Of a stretch of DNA of 64,000 nucleotides, positions 10,855-23,078 are shown piece after piece. The stretch spans positions 115,568 through 179,567 of the forward strand of contig MNCI01014500.1 in assembly GCA_015680685.1 (NCBI GenBank), read 5' to 3'. The notes under the pieces are model-generated. The model saw nothing but the letters and a program-made list of their open reading frames with translations. It searched no databases and had not been told where the DNA came from. The position numbers were made by a program, and so were the translations under genes. The DNA comes from Gnetum montanum. Its lineage: Eukaryota; Streptophyta; Gnetopsida; Gnetales; Gnetaceae. The number at the start of each line of letters is the position of its first letter. Within the stretch, counting starts at the first letter, position 1.

Positions 10855-13318
10855 GAAATAAAGGAAAATCATGATTTTTATTCACTCTATAAATTCTAGA
10901 CTTTGCATTGAACAAACAATTCTGGACTACATAAGCAAGGTAGTACTTTAATAGAATCTAGCTACATTGGTGAAAGTCATGACTCAAAACATATAAAAGA
11001 TAAGGAAATAAATCAACTTACCTAAGGGAGAAAGAGCTCTTCATACAAAATGAATGTCATAAGATCCAAGAAATATATAAGTATGAATAATATATAAATA
11101 AAATCATTTGAGGTATTTATAGTTTTTGCATGAAAATGAAGGAGGTTTGTTAGTGTGTAGGCATTAACAGAGATCTATTAACATAAACCAAGCTTAGTTT
11201 AGTTATACTGAAGGTAAACAAGATCAAACTAGACTTGTCAGGGGGTGCATCAATACCCCTGCACTAATGTAGGAAGTGTGCTAATGCAAGGTAGTCAACA
11301 CATTCCTCCCTTCTAGCAAAAATCACACTTTTCACATTAGATCTAAGATAAAAGCTGAGACTTAAGGAAGCATGCCAAAAGGATTCTACAACATCCAAAT
11401 AAACCTAGAATCATCATAAATAGCTTGGGATCATGTACACAATCTTAAAGTATAACAAAGGGGATAAGGATGCATCTCAGTAGATTAGAAACCTCTACTA
11501 AACACTCTGGACTATAATCACAAGGTACATGAAACACTTTCCAAATACAAGATTTATAATTGACATACAAATTACCATAAGACACTTCATCACAAGGGTG
11601 ACATTAGAAAGACTTGTTAATTCTTTGGATTTCTACTATGGATTCTACTTGTCATATATTGATGTGATACCACTTATGTTTTCATTATATTTAGAAAACA
11701 AAATTTGAAAATAATTGTTTCCTTATTATATCTTTAGAAATATATGTAACCCATGTCTAATGATAGTTCTATGGTAAGATTATTAAAATAATAATTAATT
11801 AATTAATATGAATTTATTCTTGTAGTACCACTAGAAATTCATATGATTCATTTCTAAAGGTAGGCTATTTTTGAGAATTGTGTGAGCCCTTTAACTAGTT
11901 CCACCATGTGACCCAAGTATGAAGATACTTATTTGATGGAATTAGCATTGGCTATGAAGTTGGGAAGGTAAGTGATCCTTATTTAAAGACACTTCTATAA
12001 CCAACGATCAAGGTTTACAAACTAAATGCTAATAATTAGTTAATTTTTCTCAAATTTTCTAATGCTTTGCTTCACCATTTTGTTGTTAAGTAATAATATC
12101 TTCATGTGATGGTTAATGATCTTATGATGCTAGGCCCAACATGACATAATATGATGCTACTTTTGGTGGTTGAACTTGGTTTGAAATCCCAAAAAATAAT
12201 TATAATGGTCATTATAACCATGAATCATGTCTAGAATCCACTATGATCATGCTAAAATATCTTATGTCATAATTATTCAATCCTTGCTTACTTCATCTTA
12301 CCTCATAAAATGTTGTAATTATGAGTTCCTTGGTTTTGTGTAGCATAGACTAGAATTCTATCCAAGGTGGTTTTCTCTTGTTTGGTATAAGGACATGATT
12401 ATCATTCAACTTACATAACTTGTGTTGATTATAACTATGAACCAACATCACAACCTTAAAATATCATGAATAACTTTTCCAAATTTGTGCATGATTCTAG
12501 AACCTATTTCTCATCAAATTTAATAAATTTTTAATGATTTTATATTGACATTTTCTTTAAATCCCATATTTCTTGACCATTTCAAAACCTAAAATGTTTA
12601 GTTCCTAAGATTTTTAATATTTTCATGCATTAGTGGGGATTATACCTCAACCTATCAGTCCTTCGGTGGCTCTATACTTTACAAGAAATCTATAAATGAT
12701 GATTTTTCACTAAAAGTAGAATGAAAATGTGATTTGTATGGTCTGTGATATAGTAGCCCTTGTAATATCATAGTTATAAAAAGTATATATATGTTGTGAT
12801 CCTCCTTCCAAGTGCTCAGAGCCATTTTGAGAGTCTAGAACCATCTAAGAGTAATATCTTATAAGTTGGAACTCTAATTTAGCCTATTCAAAAACCTGTG
12901 AGCTTCCAAGATTGAGTTCTATGTCATACAAGCACTAAGGATGTGATGTTTGAAAAGAAATTTACCTCATCTATGAACATTAGATTAACTAATAAAGAAA
13001 TTAATTAAATTAACTTAAGATTTCATGATTTTAGTTACTTTAAAGCATTAGAAATATTATTCTACGATCAACCTAACTTTGTAATGCTAAATATTTTAAA
13101 TTTTATTCTAAACAAGAATCCAAAAATTATTTGAATGCTAAGGAAAAATTATCAACACTAACATTGATCCCTTTATAGTTATAGATGATACCAAAACGAG
13201 TTTTGCAAATAGGAGCTCTTTTATAAAGTAAGAAGAAGAGGTTGAGAGATGAATGAAAAGAGGCCAACAGGAGGACATAACCATGTGCAAGTAGCAAATA
13301 AAAGAATTAGAGCTTAAG
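10855..13318. other. No gene recognised
   Basis: Low-complexity AT-rich DNA with no supported coding frame or paired terminal repeats. It may hold older repeat fragments I cannot classify. Confidence 0.35.
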
Positions 13319-14118
13319 CATTCTGTGGACCTATAGTTATCTAATGCACTAGCTCTTCTAGGAAGTGAAATGGATGTTGAGAACATTCATAATCTTCCGA
13401 ACTACACTTGTGAAGTTCAAGAATATGATTTAAGTGTAATTGAGATATATGATTTTTATTTTATTTTATTTTATGAGTTTGATCATCTACAACAAGAATG
13501 AAAGGTAAAGTAATTGAAGATCTAATTCATTTATTGCCTAGCTAGCCTAACATAAGTAACCACCCCACTTTCCTAGACACATCTTGAACACATATAGCAT
13601 TGCTAGGCTACTAAACGTTAAGTGTTTCTGGGTTACCAAGTACTATATGAATGCTTGAAGTGGTCGTGCTCGTGTTCATTAACAACTGGAAACAAGTTGC
13701 TTAACTCAAATGCATTAAAGTAAAGTACATGAAAATAAAATGCAATAAAGAAAATATTAAGTTGTTCTTAGTATTGCAAAAATTTTCGAAAGAGTTTGCT
13801 TTATTCCCATCACACTACTATGCTCAAGTACATTAGTGCTTGAACAAAGAACTGTACACACTTAGACTCCTTCTGTGGGCACTCAGAAAATATTCTAACT
13901 TTGAGGAAAATAAATGGCAAGAGCTTCGCTACTCTAATTGAAAACTAAAATGAAAACTAACTCAAAATGGAAGCCTAGGTGTGGTATTTATAGACCCAGG
14001 GTAGATGCTCTGATGTTGCTTACATGACATCGCATCTAGACCCCGATGTCATGTAGGTGACATCGTGGCTCTGATGTCACGTAATTGATGTCGAGGCCAA
14101 CATAAATTTAGTTCATCA
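13319..14118 (-). repeat. 3' LTR (lacking its last ~75 bp)
   Basis: Positions 13319-13850 match the 5' LTR 22137-22670. Read on the minus strand the LTR starts TGATGAAC at 14118. The terminal ~75 bases present at 22063-22136 have no counterpart below 13319. Confidence 0.82.
13985..13992 (-). promoter_or_regulatory. LTR TATA box
   Basis: TATAAATA on the minus strand, about 130 bases into the LTR. A related LTR has the same box at 23114-23121. It is the likely core promoter of the element family. Confidence 0.6.
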
Positions 14119-14133
14119 TACCCCCATGACTAA
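14119..14133 (-). other. Polypurine tract
   Basis: TAGTCATGGGGGTA on the minus strand directly precedes the LTR start. The same motif precedes the LTR at 61926. Confidence 0.75.
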
Positions 14134-15854
14134 ATGAAAACTCATCGTCAAGTGTAGAAGAAGAGGAACAAGTTTTTTACAACATAACATATTGGGTAGG
14201 TATGGGATTATTAACTCTCACATGAATTGACTCAAATGAAACAAACACATAGGCTTTGAGTGCCCAAGTATATGGAATTATAATTTTTACAAAATGGGGT
14301 GTTCATGATAAGAGAAATGAACATCCTAGATATCACTAACATCCAACACCTCTTGGTAGTAGGAGAATGTGAGAGAGAAAAGAGATCCTTCTATCATGAA
14401 CGGTCCTCCTTGTGTGGTGCAGCTGCATCATCCTTGGTGAAGATAGTCCCACTTCCAGTCCATGTTTTCCACTACAATCACAACAAAGTCATGAATTAGT
14501 ATGCAATGTGTAACATAAAGTGATGAAATGCCTTGTCTTGTTGGGGGTTACACTTCGCTAAGTTGTGATTGTGGTAGATTGGTTTCTTTAGTTAGCAGGA
14601 AGGCTAACAAATAGGGCAAAATAGACAAGTGATCCATTAAATCAAAAAAATGTTTAACACAAGGAAATATTTGAAGAGGGTATAAGTATTCATAATAATG
14701 AAAAGAAGAATTCACTAAAAACTATTGTGAAGATGTGTACAATTGGATGTCATTGATGGGATAAACAAAAAATAATTTGATTGTAAGAGTGTCTAAGGGT
14801 AAAAAACTTAACTAATCCAACCAAAATATATGCAAGTGGATCCTCCCCAAAGTAGACAAAGGCCTTTTATGCCCTTGCATAACTTCAAACCAAAGAGTCA
14901 ATGGGCTTTGTTGTTGATTAATGATTACGGAAGATTAAGTACAAAAACTCGAAGAAAACTAACTAAAAATTCAGACACATCAAACTAGGACATTGAACTA
15001 GAACATGAAACTAGCAATGAGGTAAGACATGGAAAGCATAGATGGATGAGAGAGAGAGAGGAATGGAGTTGCTAATTACAGTCACATGAAGTCCCTTGTG
15101 AAATTTGTGGTTAAATGACTTGATAGAATTTATCCTTAGTCTAGACCAAAACCAACCACATTCAATGACTTTGCATCATCATCTTAAGACCAATCCATTC
15201 CCTGAGACACCAGAGTGCTCCCACAAAACAACCATAGTTCCTTATTAGAGAAGAAGTAGGAAGTGAGAAAGGGATTTAGTTAGAGGGAACTACTCCCATA
15301 ACCAATTCTTGTAGCTTGTTTATTTTGTCTAAGGGGTGGGATTTGAATTCCCATTATTATTTTTTGTTTGAAATGGGAACCACACCATGCAAAGACACAT
15401 GCATTTATTTTGTCTAAGGGGTGTGCTTTGAATCCTCATATTTTCTTTTCTTTTTCTTGATGAGAACCACACCATGTGAGGACGTATGCACTTATTTTGT
15501 CCAAGGGGTGTGCTTTGAATTCTCATCATTTTTTTCTGATGAGAATCACACCATGTAAGGACTTATTCAACTTCCTTTTATTGGATGACACATAACGATA
15601 ATAAATTCATGAAAACACACATGTGCCTAGGTAAATAGAAAAGCACAAAGAATTCTAAATCCCCTTGAAGTCACACCTTGTTCAAACCTTNGATGTAAAA
15701 TAAAGAATGTGTAAAAGAAAAAGATGTAAAACAAGAAACGTGTAAAACAAATTTTTTTGAAAAACTAAGGAGCTACTTATATGATTAGCATGAGTGGCCA
15801 TCTCCCCCATGACTAAGTTGAAAGGAGGAGATTTGAAATATGAAACATGGTTGT
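14134..15854 (-). other. 3' spacer between integrase and LTR
   Basis: Non-coding interior about 1.7 kb long, homologous in part to 29160-30900 of the plus-strand element. It starts, just after integrase, with a second purine motif AGTCATGGGGGAGA (15801-15814). Short open frames here (14299-14499, 15682-15897) are not supported as genes. One ambiguous base lies at 15691. Confidence 0.6.
15321..15570. repeat. Three ~86-bp tandem repeats in the 3' spacer
   Basis: Units start near 15321, 15406 and 15493 with TATTTTGTCYAAGGGGTG and include a CACACCATG block. The plus-strand sister element has one copy at about 29775-29855, so the array expanded in this copy. Confidence 0.8.
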
Positions 15855-17085
15855 CCATCGGATGAGGTGCTCGTTGTATTAGCTGGTGTATGCTCATGGA
15901 AAGGTTTCATTTGTTGGATGTTGACCAACTATTTCTTATTTGGGCTTTTGAGTTTATAGATCATCATGGCCCATGAAGAAAAATATTCATAAATGATATA
16001 AGGTCCTTCCTACAACATTTAAAACTTAGTTTGTTAAGGTATGTGTGTGGGGTTCTAGTAAAGAGCCTTATCTCCTGGTTGAAATTTGACTTTTCTAATT
16101 TTTAGGTCATGACGGTTTTTGTTATAGGCCTTGTGCAACTCATTAGATGAAGGGCCACTAATTGATTTTCATCTAGCAGGTTGAGATTCATTAGTTGTTC
16201 TTTTTGGGGTAAACTCGAGTCAAGGTCAAGGTCATAAGCTGTTGAAAGTGTACAAAGTTCAGATTGAATAGGAAGTGTTGGTAGTTTGCCATAGAAAAGC
16301 TCATAGGGAGAGTAGCCTATAGGAAGTTTCCAAGTTGAGCGGTAGGCCCAAAGGGCATCATTTAGTTTTGTGCTTCAGTCCTTCCTATACTTGCTAACAG
16401 TTCTTATTAGTATCCTTGTGATTTCCCTATTGGTAACCTTAGCTTAACCATTAGCTTAGGGATGGTAAGGTGTTGTGACTTTATATTCAATCCCTAAGCG
16501 TTGCATGAGCTTTTGAAAAGTAGTGCTTGTAAAATGAGTTCCATTATGAAAAATTAATGCACATTGCATACCAAACCTATTTACAACATTTTGTTGTACA
16601 AAAAAAGTAGCAGTAGAGGATGTACAGTCAATGACGGCTACTAATTCTACCCATTTTGTACAATAGTCAACAATGACTATGATGTACGCCTTCCCATTTG
16701 ACATGGACATGATGGGACCTGTGAAATCAATGCCCTAGGTGTCGAATGATTCCAATGGTTGAATCCATTGTTGAGATCCCTCCATTTGAGTAGTCATTCC
16801 ACCATCTTGTTGGCATTGTTCACAAGAGTAGACATAATGATGGAAATCCTTGAAGAGTGTTGGCTTATAGTACCCTACCATCAGGATTTTAATGGTTGTG
16901 TGTCTTCCAGCATAGTGTCCTCCACAGGAACCTTTATGAGCATCTTGGAGAACACATAGTTTATTAGCATTAGGAACACACCAATGAGCCAGGCCATTGG
17001 CACAGACCTTGTAGAGGTGTCTATTGATCTTCATGAAGTGCTTTACTTGGTGAAGAAATTGTTGTTTCTTCAGATGGTACAACCC
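15855..17085 (-). pseudogene. Integrase of minus-strand gypsy element
   Basis: Integrase inserts the cDNA into the host genome. The zinc-binding HHCC module is readable (GGHYAGRHTTIKI...GYYKPTLF...YSCEQCQQDG, about 16800-16930). The catalytic core follows: GIDFTGP keeps the first Asp, but ALIFHNGTHF has His for the second Asp (codon 16546-16548) and AKVTNREI has Lys for the Glu (codon 16438-16440). The C-terminal part continues past LPIGYSPYEL to a degenerate end near 15855. With two of three DDE residues gone it cannot catalyse strand transfer. Stops at several points also break it. Confidence 0.87.
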
Positions 17086-17284
17086 TTATGGCATCTTTTG
17101 AGTGAGAAAATAGGTGAGAATGTTATCATACGATTTTGATTCATTGGGCATTTGTTTAGTTATAGCCTTAGCAAAGAGGAGTTCATCACAAAACATGTTA
17201 GAGAGTGGGTTTTCTTCCTCTTTTTCATCCCATTGCAACTGAGATAAGTGATCAATGACCACATTCTTAGTGCCCTTTCAATTT

Positions 17285-18740
17285 ACCATTGTAAGATTGA
17301 ATCCCTACAAGATCACTAGCCACCATATGACATGGGGGCTTATCGTTGTCTTGTTCATTAGGAAGTAGATCACATTGTGATCCATGTGCACAAACACTTT
17401 ATATCCAAGCACATAATGCCTAAACTTCTTTGGAGCAAACACCAGCACCATCAATTCTTTCTCTGCAGTGGTGTAGTTTAATTATGCACCCATAATGCTT
17501 TAGCTGGTGTAGTGGATGTAATATGAATATTTTTTGTTATCTAACTATGTTAGCACTACTCCCAAGGCATAATTTGATGCATCCATCATAATATAAATGG
17601 TCTAGACTAGTCGGGTGCTTGTAGAATTGGAGTTTCTATAAGCTTCTCTTTCAGTTGCAGGAATGCTTTCTCACATTCTATAGTCCAAAAAAAAGGAGCA
17701 TCTTTCTTTGTCAGCTCCACCAACAGTTTTGTGATATTAGAGAAATTCTCTATGAATTGCTGGTAGTAGCTAGTATGTCGAAGAAATCACCTAACATCTT
17801 TGACAATTTCTGTTTGGCAAGTTATTCCTTGGATGATCCTTATTTTTTCAGGGTCTACCTCAATTCCTGGTTGCAAGATTCTGTGCCCCAGTACAATGTC
17901 CTCCTAGACCATGAGGTGACTTTTTTGTCAATTTCCGCTAGTTAGTTTTAACACATCATTTCAACACTTACTCAAGGTAGTCTAGGGCTTGCTCAAATGT
18001 AGCTCCATATGTGGAGAAGTCATCCATGAAGACTTCCACACCACTATCGATCTGCTATTGAAAAATGCTCAAGACCAAGCATTGAAATGTGACAGGAGCA
18101 TTGCATAGGCTAAATGGCATCTTATGATATGTAAAAGTCCCCCAGGAACTCATGAATGTTATCTTTTCTTAGTCTTTTGGTGTAATTTAAATTTGGTTAT
18201 AGCTACTATAACCATCTAGAATGCTGTAGCAGCAATGCCTAGATATGGTGTCGAGCACATGGTCAACAAATGACAACGGAAAGTGGTCCTTGAATGTTGC
18301 CATGTTTAGTAGCCTAAAATTAATGTAGACCTGCCACTTGCCACCTTTCTTTAGCACAATTACAAGTGGGCTAACCCACTCGCTATCAGTAATGGAATAG
18401 ATGAACCTTGCTTTGAGGAGTTACTCAATTTACTCTTTGATGATTTGCTTCAATTTGGGGTTTAACTACCTCTGTGGCTATCATTTTGGCTTCATGGCTA
18501 GGTTGGTGTAGATGCGGTGCTGGCATATCCTAGGATCAATCCATGTGAGTTTAGGATATGACCAAGCAAATGCTGTTGACCATCTTTCAACTACTTTTAA
18601 TAGCATTATTTTTTGTTCTAAAGTAGGTTTTGCATTGACTATAATTGGGTTCTCATTCTTCAAAAATACATATTCCATTCCAACTGACAACATTTTCAGC
18701 TCAAGGGGCTCTTGTTTGAATTTATCAAGAATTTCCAACT
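17285..18740 (-). pseudogene. Reverse transcriptase and RNase H, minus-strand element
   Basis: The N-terminal linker to RT is open at 18481-18738 (STAFAWSYPKL...DPRICQHRIYT). The RT palm shows VEVFMDDFSTYG with both catalytic Asp present (codons 18019-18024). RNase H follows with DASNYALG, AEKELMVLVFA, HYVLGYKVFVHMDH, and the tether KGTKNVVIDHLSQL near 17260. Together they copy the element RNA into DNA. Stops and frameshifts are scattered, for example between the finger and palm regions, so no complete enzyme can be made, although the polymerase signature itself survives. Confidence 0.87.
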
Positions 18741-18949
18741 CTCCCCAGTGAGTATCATCATTTGTATTATCAGAGAGCTAGTGATGAACTTGCTCAAGTT
18801 CATTCTTGCCTGTGACATACACACATGTTAGGCGCTTAGTTGGTTCCATGCAAAGTATGTTGCCTTTTGAATTAGTGGTCAACCACTAGGTACCCTCCTA
18901 TTTTGTGGCTACTACGTATAGATACCTTTGAATTTCTACTTTTGGTGCA

Positions 18950-19470
18950 TACTATTTACATGCAGAGATAGATGCTTGCTTGATAGCCCAAAGTTTCTGC
19001 ACACAATTGCACCCAATATCGTTGTATGTGATGCATGAAATTCTCTTTCTTCTCAATCTTTCCAAATGCATTTTCTTTAGATATCTCCAAGGAAAGATCT
19101 TTGATGCCCATCTTGCATCGACGGTGCTTGGCCATTCCCTTATCATGATGATTTGGAAATCCCCTTTGTAGTTCTCAACTTTGATTAGTAGGAAATTAAC
19201 AGGATAAGACCACCCATAGATAGTGGTCATAATGTCTTCTACTAGTCCAAATGGAATAGTGACTAACTAGTTTGCCAATTCTAATCTTATGTTGCTCTTT
19301 TTAAGAGGAGGCAGGTTCCAGGTAGTGTACATCTCATGAGAAATTAAATTAACACTAGAACCTAAATTGAAAAAAGCCTTGCATGGTTCGTTCCCAATAA
19401 TCTGCAAATAAATTAAAGGACTTCCAAGATCAGCTAATTTCTTGGAAAGATTTCCTGCACAGATCTAGTC
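18950..19470 (-). pseudogene. Retropepsin of minus-strand element
   Basis: Aspartic protease that would cut the Gag-Pol polyprotein. The minus-strand translation reads IYLQIIGNEPCKAFFNLG, SVNLISHEMYTTWNLPPL, IYGWSYPVNFLLI and IIMIREWPSTVDARW. The catalytic D-S/T-G triad has become Asn-Leu-Gly (19360-19368); the plus-strand sister keeps Asp-Ser-Gly. A stop also falls in the middle. The assignment comes from alignment with the sister copy at 25577-26000. Confidence 0.82.
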
Positions 19471-19499
19471 AGACATAGTGTAAGTAAGCATTACGGTAT

Positions 19500-21700
19500 G
19501 GATCCTTGATAGAGTTTGGTTTGAAGGAGGCTTGAAGGAATTTGATATGGAGGAAGAGGTAAGAGGAGGGTTTTCAATTGTGGATGTAGGTGAAGGCTTA
19601 GGTGGACTATGGGGCCAAAAGGAAGGTCTTTTCTTTAATCAGGCATTTGACCCCTTCAATTGATGATTAGGTTGCAAATTAATAGCCCTCATAGCATTAC
19701 GTTGTTGTAGTTGAGTAGGCAATTCATGCTACATTGGTGGAGTAGGCAATTCATGTTGCATTGGTGGAGTAGGTAGTAGCTATGCAATTGATATGCAGGG
19801 ACAAGAGGAGGATAAGGATAAGAGGTGGTATCCCTTCTTACATGTGGCGAATGAGCTTAGTAATAATCTAAAGGACGGTAGTAAGGTTGGAAATTAGGAA
19901 TGTGATTGGAGGAGTCACGTGGAGACATGGGTTGCTACACATGGTAACCATATGAATCAGGCTACCAGTAAGGGTATTGTTGTCTTGGCAGTGCCAACGC
20001 CCATGATTATGATTGCTGCCATTGTTGATAATGTTCATATGGTTGTGGTGGAGCTCCACTTGGATAATATGGTTATTGCTAGTGGAACTACCTAAGATTA
20101 CCTTGAGGATAAGGTAACCTTCTAGATGTTTGCCTTTGTGTAAGTCATGGATGTAAGGCATNNNNNNNNNNNNNNNNNNNNNNNNNNNNNNNNNNNNNNN
20201 NNNNNNNNNNNNNNNNNNNNNNNNNNNNNNNNNNNNNNNNNNNNNNNNNNNNNNNNNNNNNNNNNNNNNNNNNNNNNNNNNNNNNNNNNNNNNNNNNNNN
20301 NNNNNNNNNNNNNNNNNNNNNNNNNNNNNNNNNNNNNNNNNNNNNNNNNNNNNNNNNNNNNNNNNNNNNNNNNNNNNNNNNNNNNNNNNNNNNNNNNNNN
20401 NNNNNNNNNNNNNNNNNNNNNNNNNNNNNNNNNNNNNNNNNNNNNNNNNNNNNNNNNNNNNNNNNNNNNNNNNNNNNNNNNNNNNNNNNNNNNNNNNNNN
20501 NNNNNNNNNNNNNTGTCCTTGGGCATCAACACCAAGGGTTTTCCTCATTTCATTACAAAGCCTGTCTACAATGTGGTGAAGTTGAACCAACTGAGAATAA
20601 CCATGGCCAGGACATTTTTCCATTAAGGCATAGTATCGGCCAATGATGGCATCCAAGGGTTTATGTGTTCGTTGTTTCCACCCTTGAATTTGCTTCCTTA
20701 ATTTGGATACTTTGGAGTATGTTTGATACTTATCATTGAACAACTCAAGCATGGTACTCCATTGTTTGATAGATTCTAGCTCTAAGGACTAGTACTAGTT
20801 TTCTACTTTCTTAATGAGTATCTTAGGGAAAAACTTCAATTTTTACCACTTGTTTTCTATGTTTTTCAAGGCACATGCATCTTGGAAAGCTTGAAGATGA
20901 TTCTATGGATTAGAGTTATATCCTTTTTCAAATTGAGGAATATTGTTCATGTCTAACCGTTTCATCCAACTATCCTTCACATGCCTTGTTGGAATTCTGA
21001 CTACCTTTGTGATGTTAAGCATACTTTAGGTAGTAAATAGAGGCTCATCGAGGCCTTAATCATGGTTCCTATGATGCCCTCTACTACCCCTTCATTCATG
21101 ATGATGTGCCTCTCTTGAATATCTGCATCCTTAATCTTGTCTATCCTGATGGTCCCTTTAGTTATTTTAGTCTTGTCAGTTGTTTCGTTCATTTCGATCA
21201 CCTCCATCATGGTCTTGCCTTCTATGGTCACGATCAGAGCCAGAAGAAGAAGATGATGATGAAGGGAAAGAGGAAGGAGAACCAGCACCATCACGATACC
21301 TACTTCCACCTCTTCGGTGATCGCGACCATGATCACAATTGTGCTTCTTATCTGCATCCCTATCTTGACTTACCCCTCTGAATCCTTCTTTGTCATTAGA
21401 TCCCTTGTTACTAGAATCAATATTGTGAACTGTGGAGTGCATATTCTAATTTTGACCTCCATCACTGAAGTTAAAGAGAGGAGTTTCATTGAATGGAAAA
21501 CCCCTAGAGAAGGGTTCCCCACTAGCTTGTTGGTACAATAAGAATGGAGAATCATTAAGTCCTTTTCCCTTTGAAAATTCATAACGTTGCTCTAGCTATC
21601 AATCTTGCAGACGTTGTGCTTTAGTGGGATGATAATCCTTGGTGTTAACATCTTCCACAATATACTCCCCATGTCAATCTTGAAGACAAAATTGTGCAAG
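19500..21700 (-). pseudogene. Gag of minus-strand element (with assembly gap)
   Basis: Gag would build the virus-like particle. A conserved block, MLELFNDKYQTYSKVSKLRK to DRLCNEMRKTLG (20520-20752), is nearly the same as the sister Gag at 25155-25380. Upstream, an Asp/Arg/His/Ser-rich stretch at 21176-21442 (HDHGRDHRRGG, then a Ser run) matches the basic region of the sister Gag. No CCHC zinc knuckle is visible in either copy. The frame is broken by stops and by 352 unknown bases. Confidence 0.78.
20162..20513. other. Assembly gap (352 N)
   Basis: Unknown bases inside gag. Open frames spanning it are artefacts of the gap. Confidence 0.99.
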
Positions 21701-22042
21701 GATTTGATAGAGCATTGCAGGAGCAGCATGATTGGGTGGCAACACAATGTTACCCTTCATGTCACACCACCAAAGCTATTCATCATGGTGTAGGATGAAG
21801 GTGAAGTTTAGCACATAGTCATCAGGATGAGTATATATAATTTGATACTATTGAGGCTTTGGTGGATTAACTCTATCAACCTTGGGTGGAGAATCGCTCC
21901 TGTGAGAAGAAGAAATTTTTAGTTAGCAAATAAAACTCATAGTGTGCTCTGAGAATTTGTTGTAGTATATGATTCTAAGGTTTGTTCCATTGATTTAAAT
22001 ACTTTTCATTGGGTCCGAGATAGTGCACAAAACAAAAAAAAG

Positions 22043-22062
22043 GTCTTTGGCAATGGTGCCAA
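22043..22062 (-). other. Primer-binding site, Asp-tRNA-like
   Basis: On the minus strand TTGGCACCATTGCCAAAGAC directly follows the LTR end CTCATCA. It is a C-to-T/G-to-A-decayed form of the Asp-tRNA primer site TGGCGCCGTTGCCGGGGA. Confidence 0.75.
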
Positions 22063-22676
22063 TGATGAGTAGCAAGGTACCCCTACGCCCAACCATACGA
22101 ATCACTAAGGTGTTACGCGTGATTCGATTGAATTTTGTGGACCTATAATTATCTAATGCACTAGCTCTTTTAGGAAGTAAAATGGATGTTGAGAATGTTT
22201 GTTGTCTTCCCAACTACACTTGTGAAGTTCAAGGGCATGGTTTAAGTGTAATCAAGGTGTATGATTTTTTTTATTTTATATTTTATGAGTTTGATTGCCT
22301 ACAACAAGAATGAAAGGTAAAGTAATTAAAGATGTAATTCATCTATTGCCTAGTTAGCCTAACACAAGTAACCATCCCACTTTCCTGGACACATCTTGAA
22401 CACATATAACACTATTGGACTACTAAACGTTAAGCGTTGTAGGGTTACCAAGTACTATATGAATGCTCGAAGTGGTTGTGCTCATGTTCATTAATAACTG
22501 GAAATAAATTACTTAACTCAAATGCATTAAAGTAAAGTACATGAAAATAAAATGCAATAAAGACAATATGAAGATATTCTTAGTGTTGTAAGGATTGTCA
22601 AAAGAGTTCGTTTTATTCTCGTCACACTGCTGCACTTAGGTACATCAGTGCTCAAACAAAGAACCATACAAAGTCT
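22063..22676 (-). repeat. 5' LTR (lacking its first part)
   Basis: Minus-strand LTR ending CTCATCA at 22063 and matching 13319-13850. Compared with the 3' LTR it lacks about 270 bases of the start, including the TATA box; from about 22677 other repeat DNA takes over. Confidence 0.8.
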
Positions 22677-23078
22677 TAAATGATACAAAATTCCTTGAAA
22701 TGATTTCAATTATTATTTAAATAGGTTACAATGTGCTATTATTATGTTGACATGATTCAACAAAGTTTCTTGGTCATTTACATAGTGTTTTTGGTACTTA
22801 TTATGATAAGAAATTGTAGTATTTTTCACTACAACATTTTTAAGAAATTACACTAGGAATGCCAGTTTTTTAACATTATGAGGCTTAATTATGCTATTTT
22901 AGCATAATTCATGGCATTTTTCATGTCCCATACTAGGAATTACACTTTACAAGGTGGAGAATGCTTTGCTATTTTAGCAAAAAAAAGGGTACAAGATTGA
23001 TTTTCTAAGGGAAAATTAAGGCATTTATTTTTGCTCTCGAATCTAACCAGAATTACATGACAAAATTTGGCTACAAGG
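22677..23078 (-). repeat. Fragment of another repeat, also at 39780-40100
   Basis: About 310 bases (22677-22995) match 39780-40090 in the same orientation, sharing for example GGCTTAATTAYG and CATAATTCATGGCATTTTTC. At 39780 the same sequence lies beyond the gag of a third gypsy element, so this is probably part of that family's LTR. It ends at the left target duplication CAAGG (23074-23078). Confidence 0.65.

Larger units (their letters stand above)
13319..22676 (-). mobile_element. Athila-like Ty3/gypsy retrotransposon, degenerate
   Basis: Minus-strand element with 5' LTR 22063-22676 (start missing), primer site 22043-22062, gag about 19500-21700, protease about 18950-19470, RT 17640-18740, RNase H 17285-17640, integrase 15855-17085, a long 3' spacer, polypurine tract 14119-14133 and 3' LTR 13319-14118 (end missing). 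Domain order PR-RT-RH-IN is that of Ty3/gypsy; the Asp-tRNA-like primer site and the FMDDFSTYG polymerase motif suggest the Athila branch. Many stops, a 352-N gap in gag and lost catalytic residues in PR and IN show it is inactive. Both LTRs are truncated, so target duplications cannot be checked. Confidence 0.88.

Noticed and set aside
20147-20752. Long frames of 137-294 codons
   Set aside because: They are open only because they cross 352 unknown bases; only the gag part at 20520-20752 is real.
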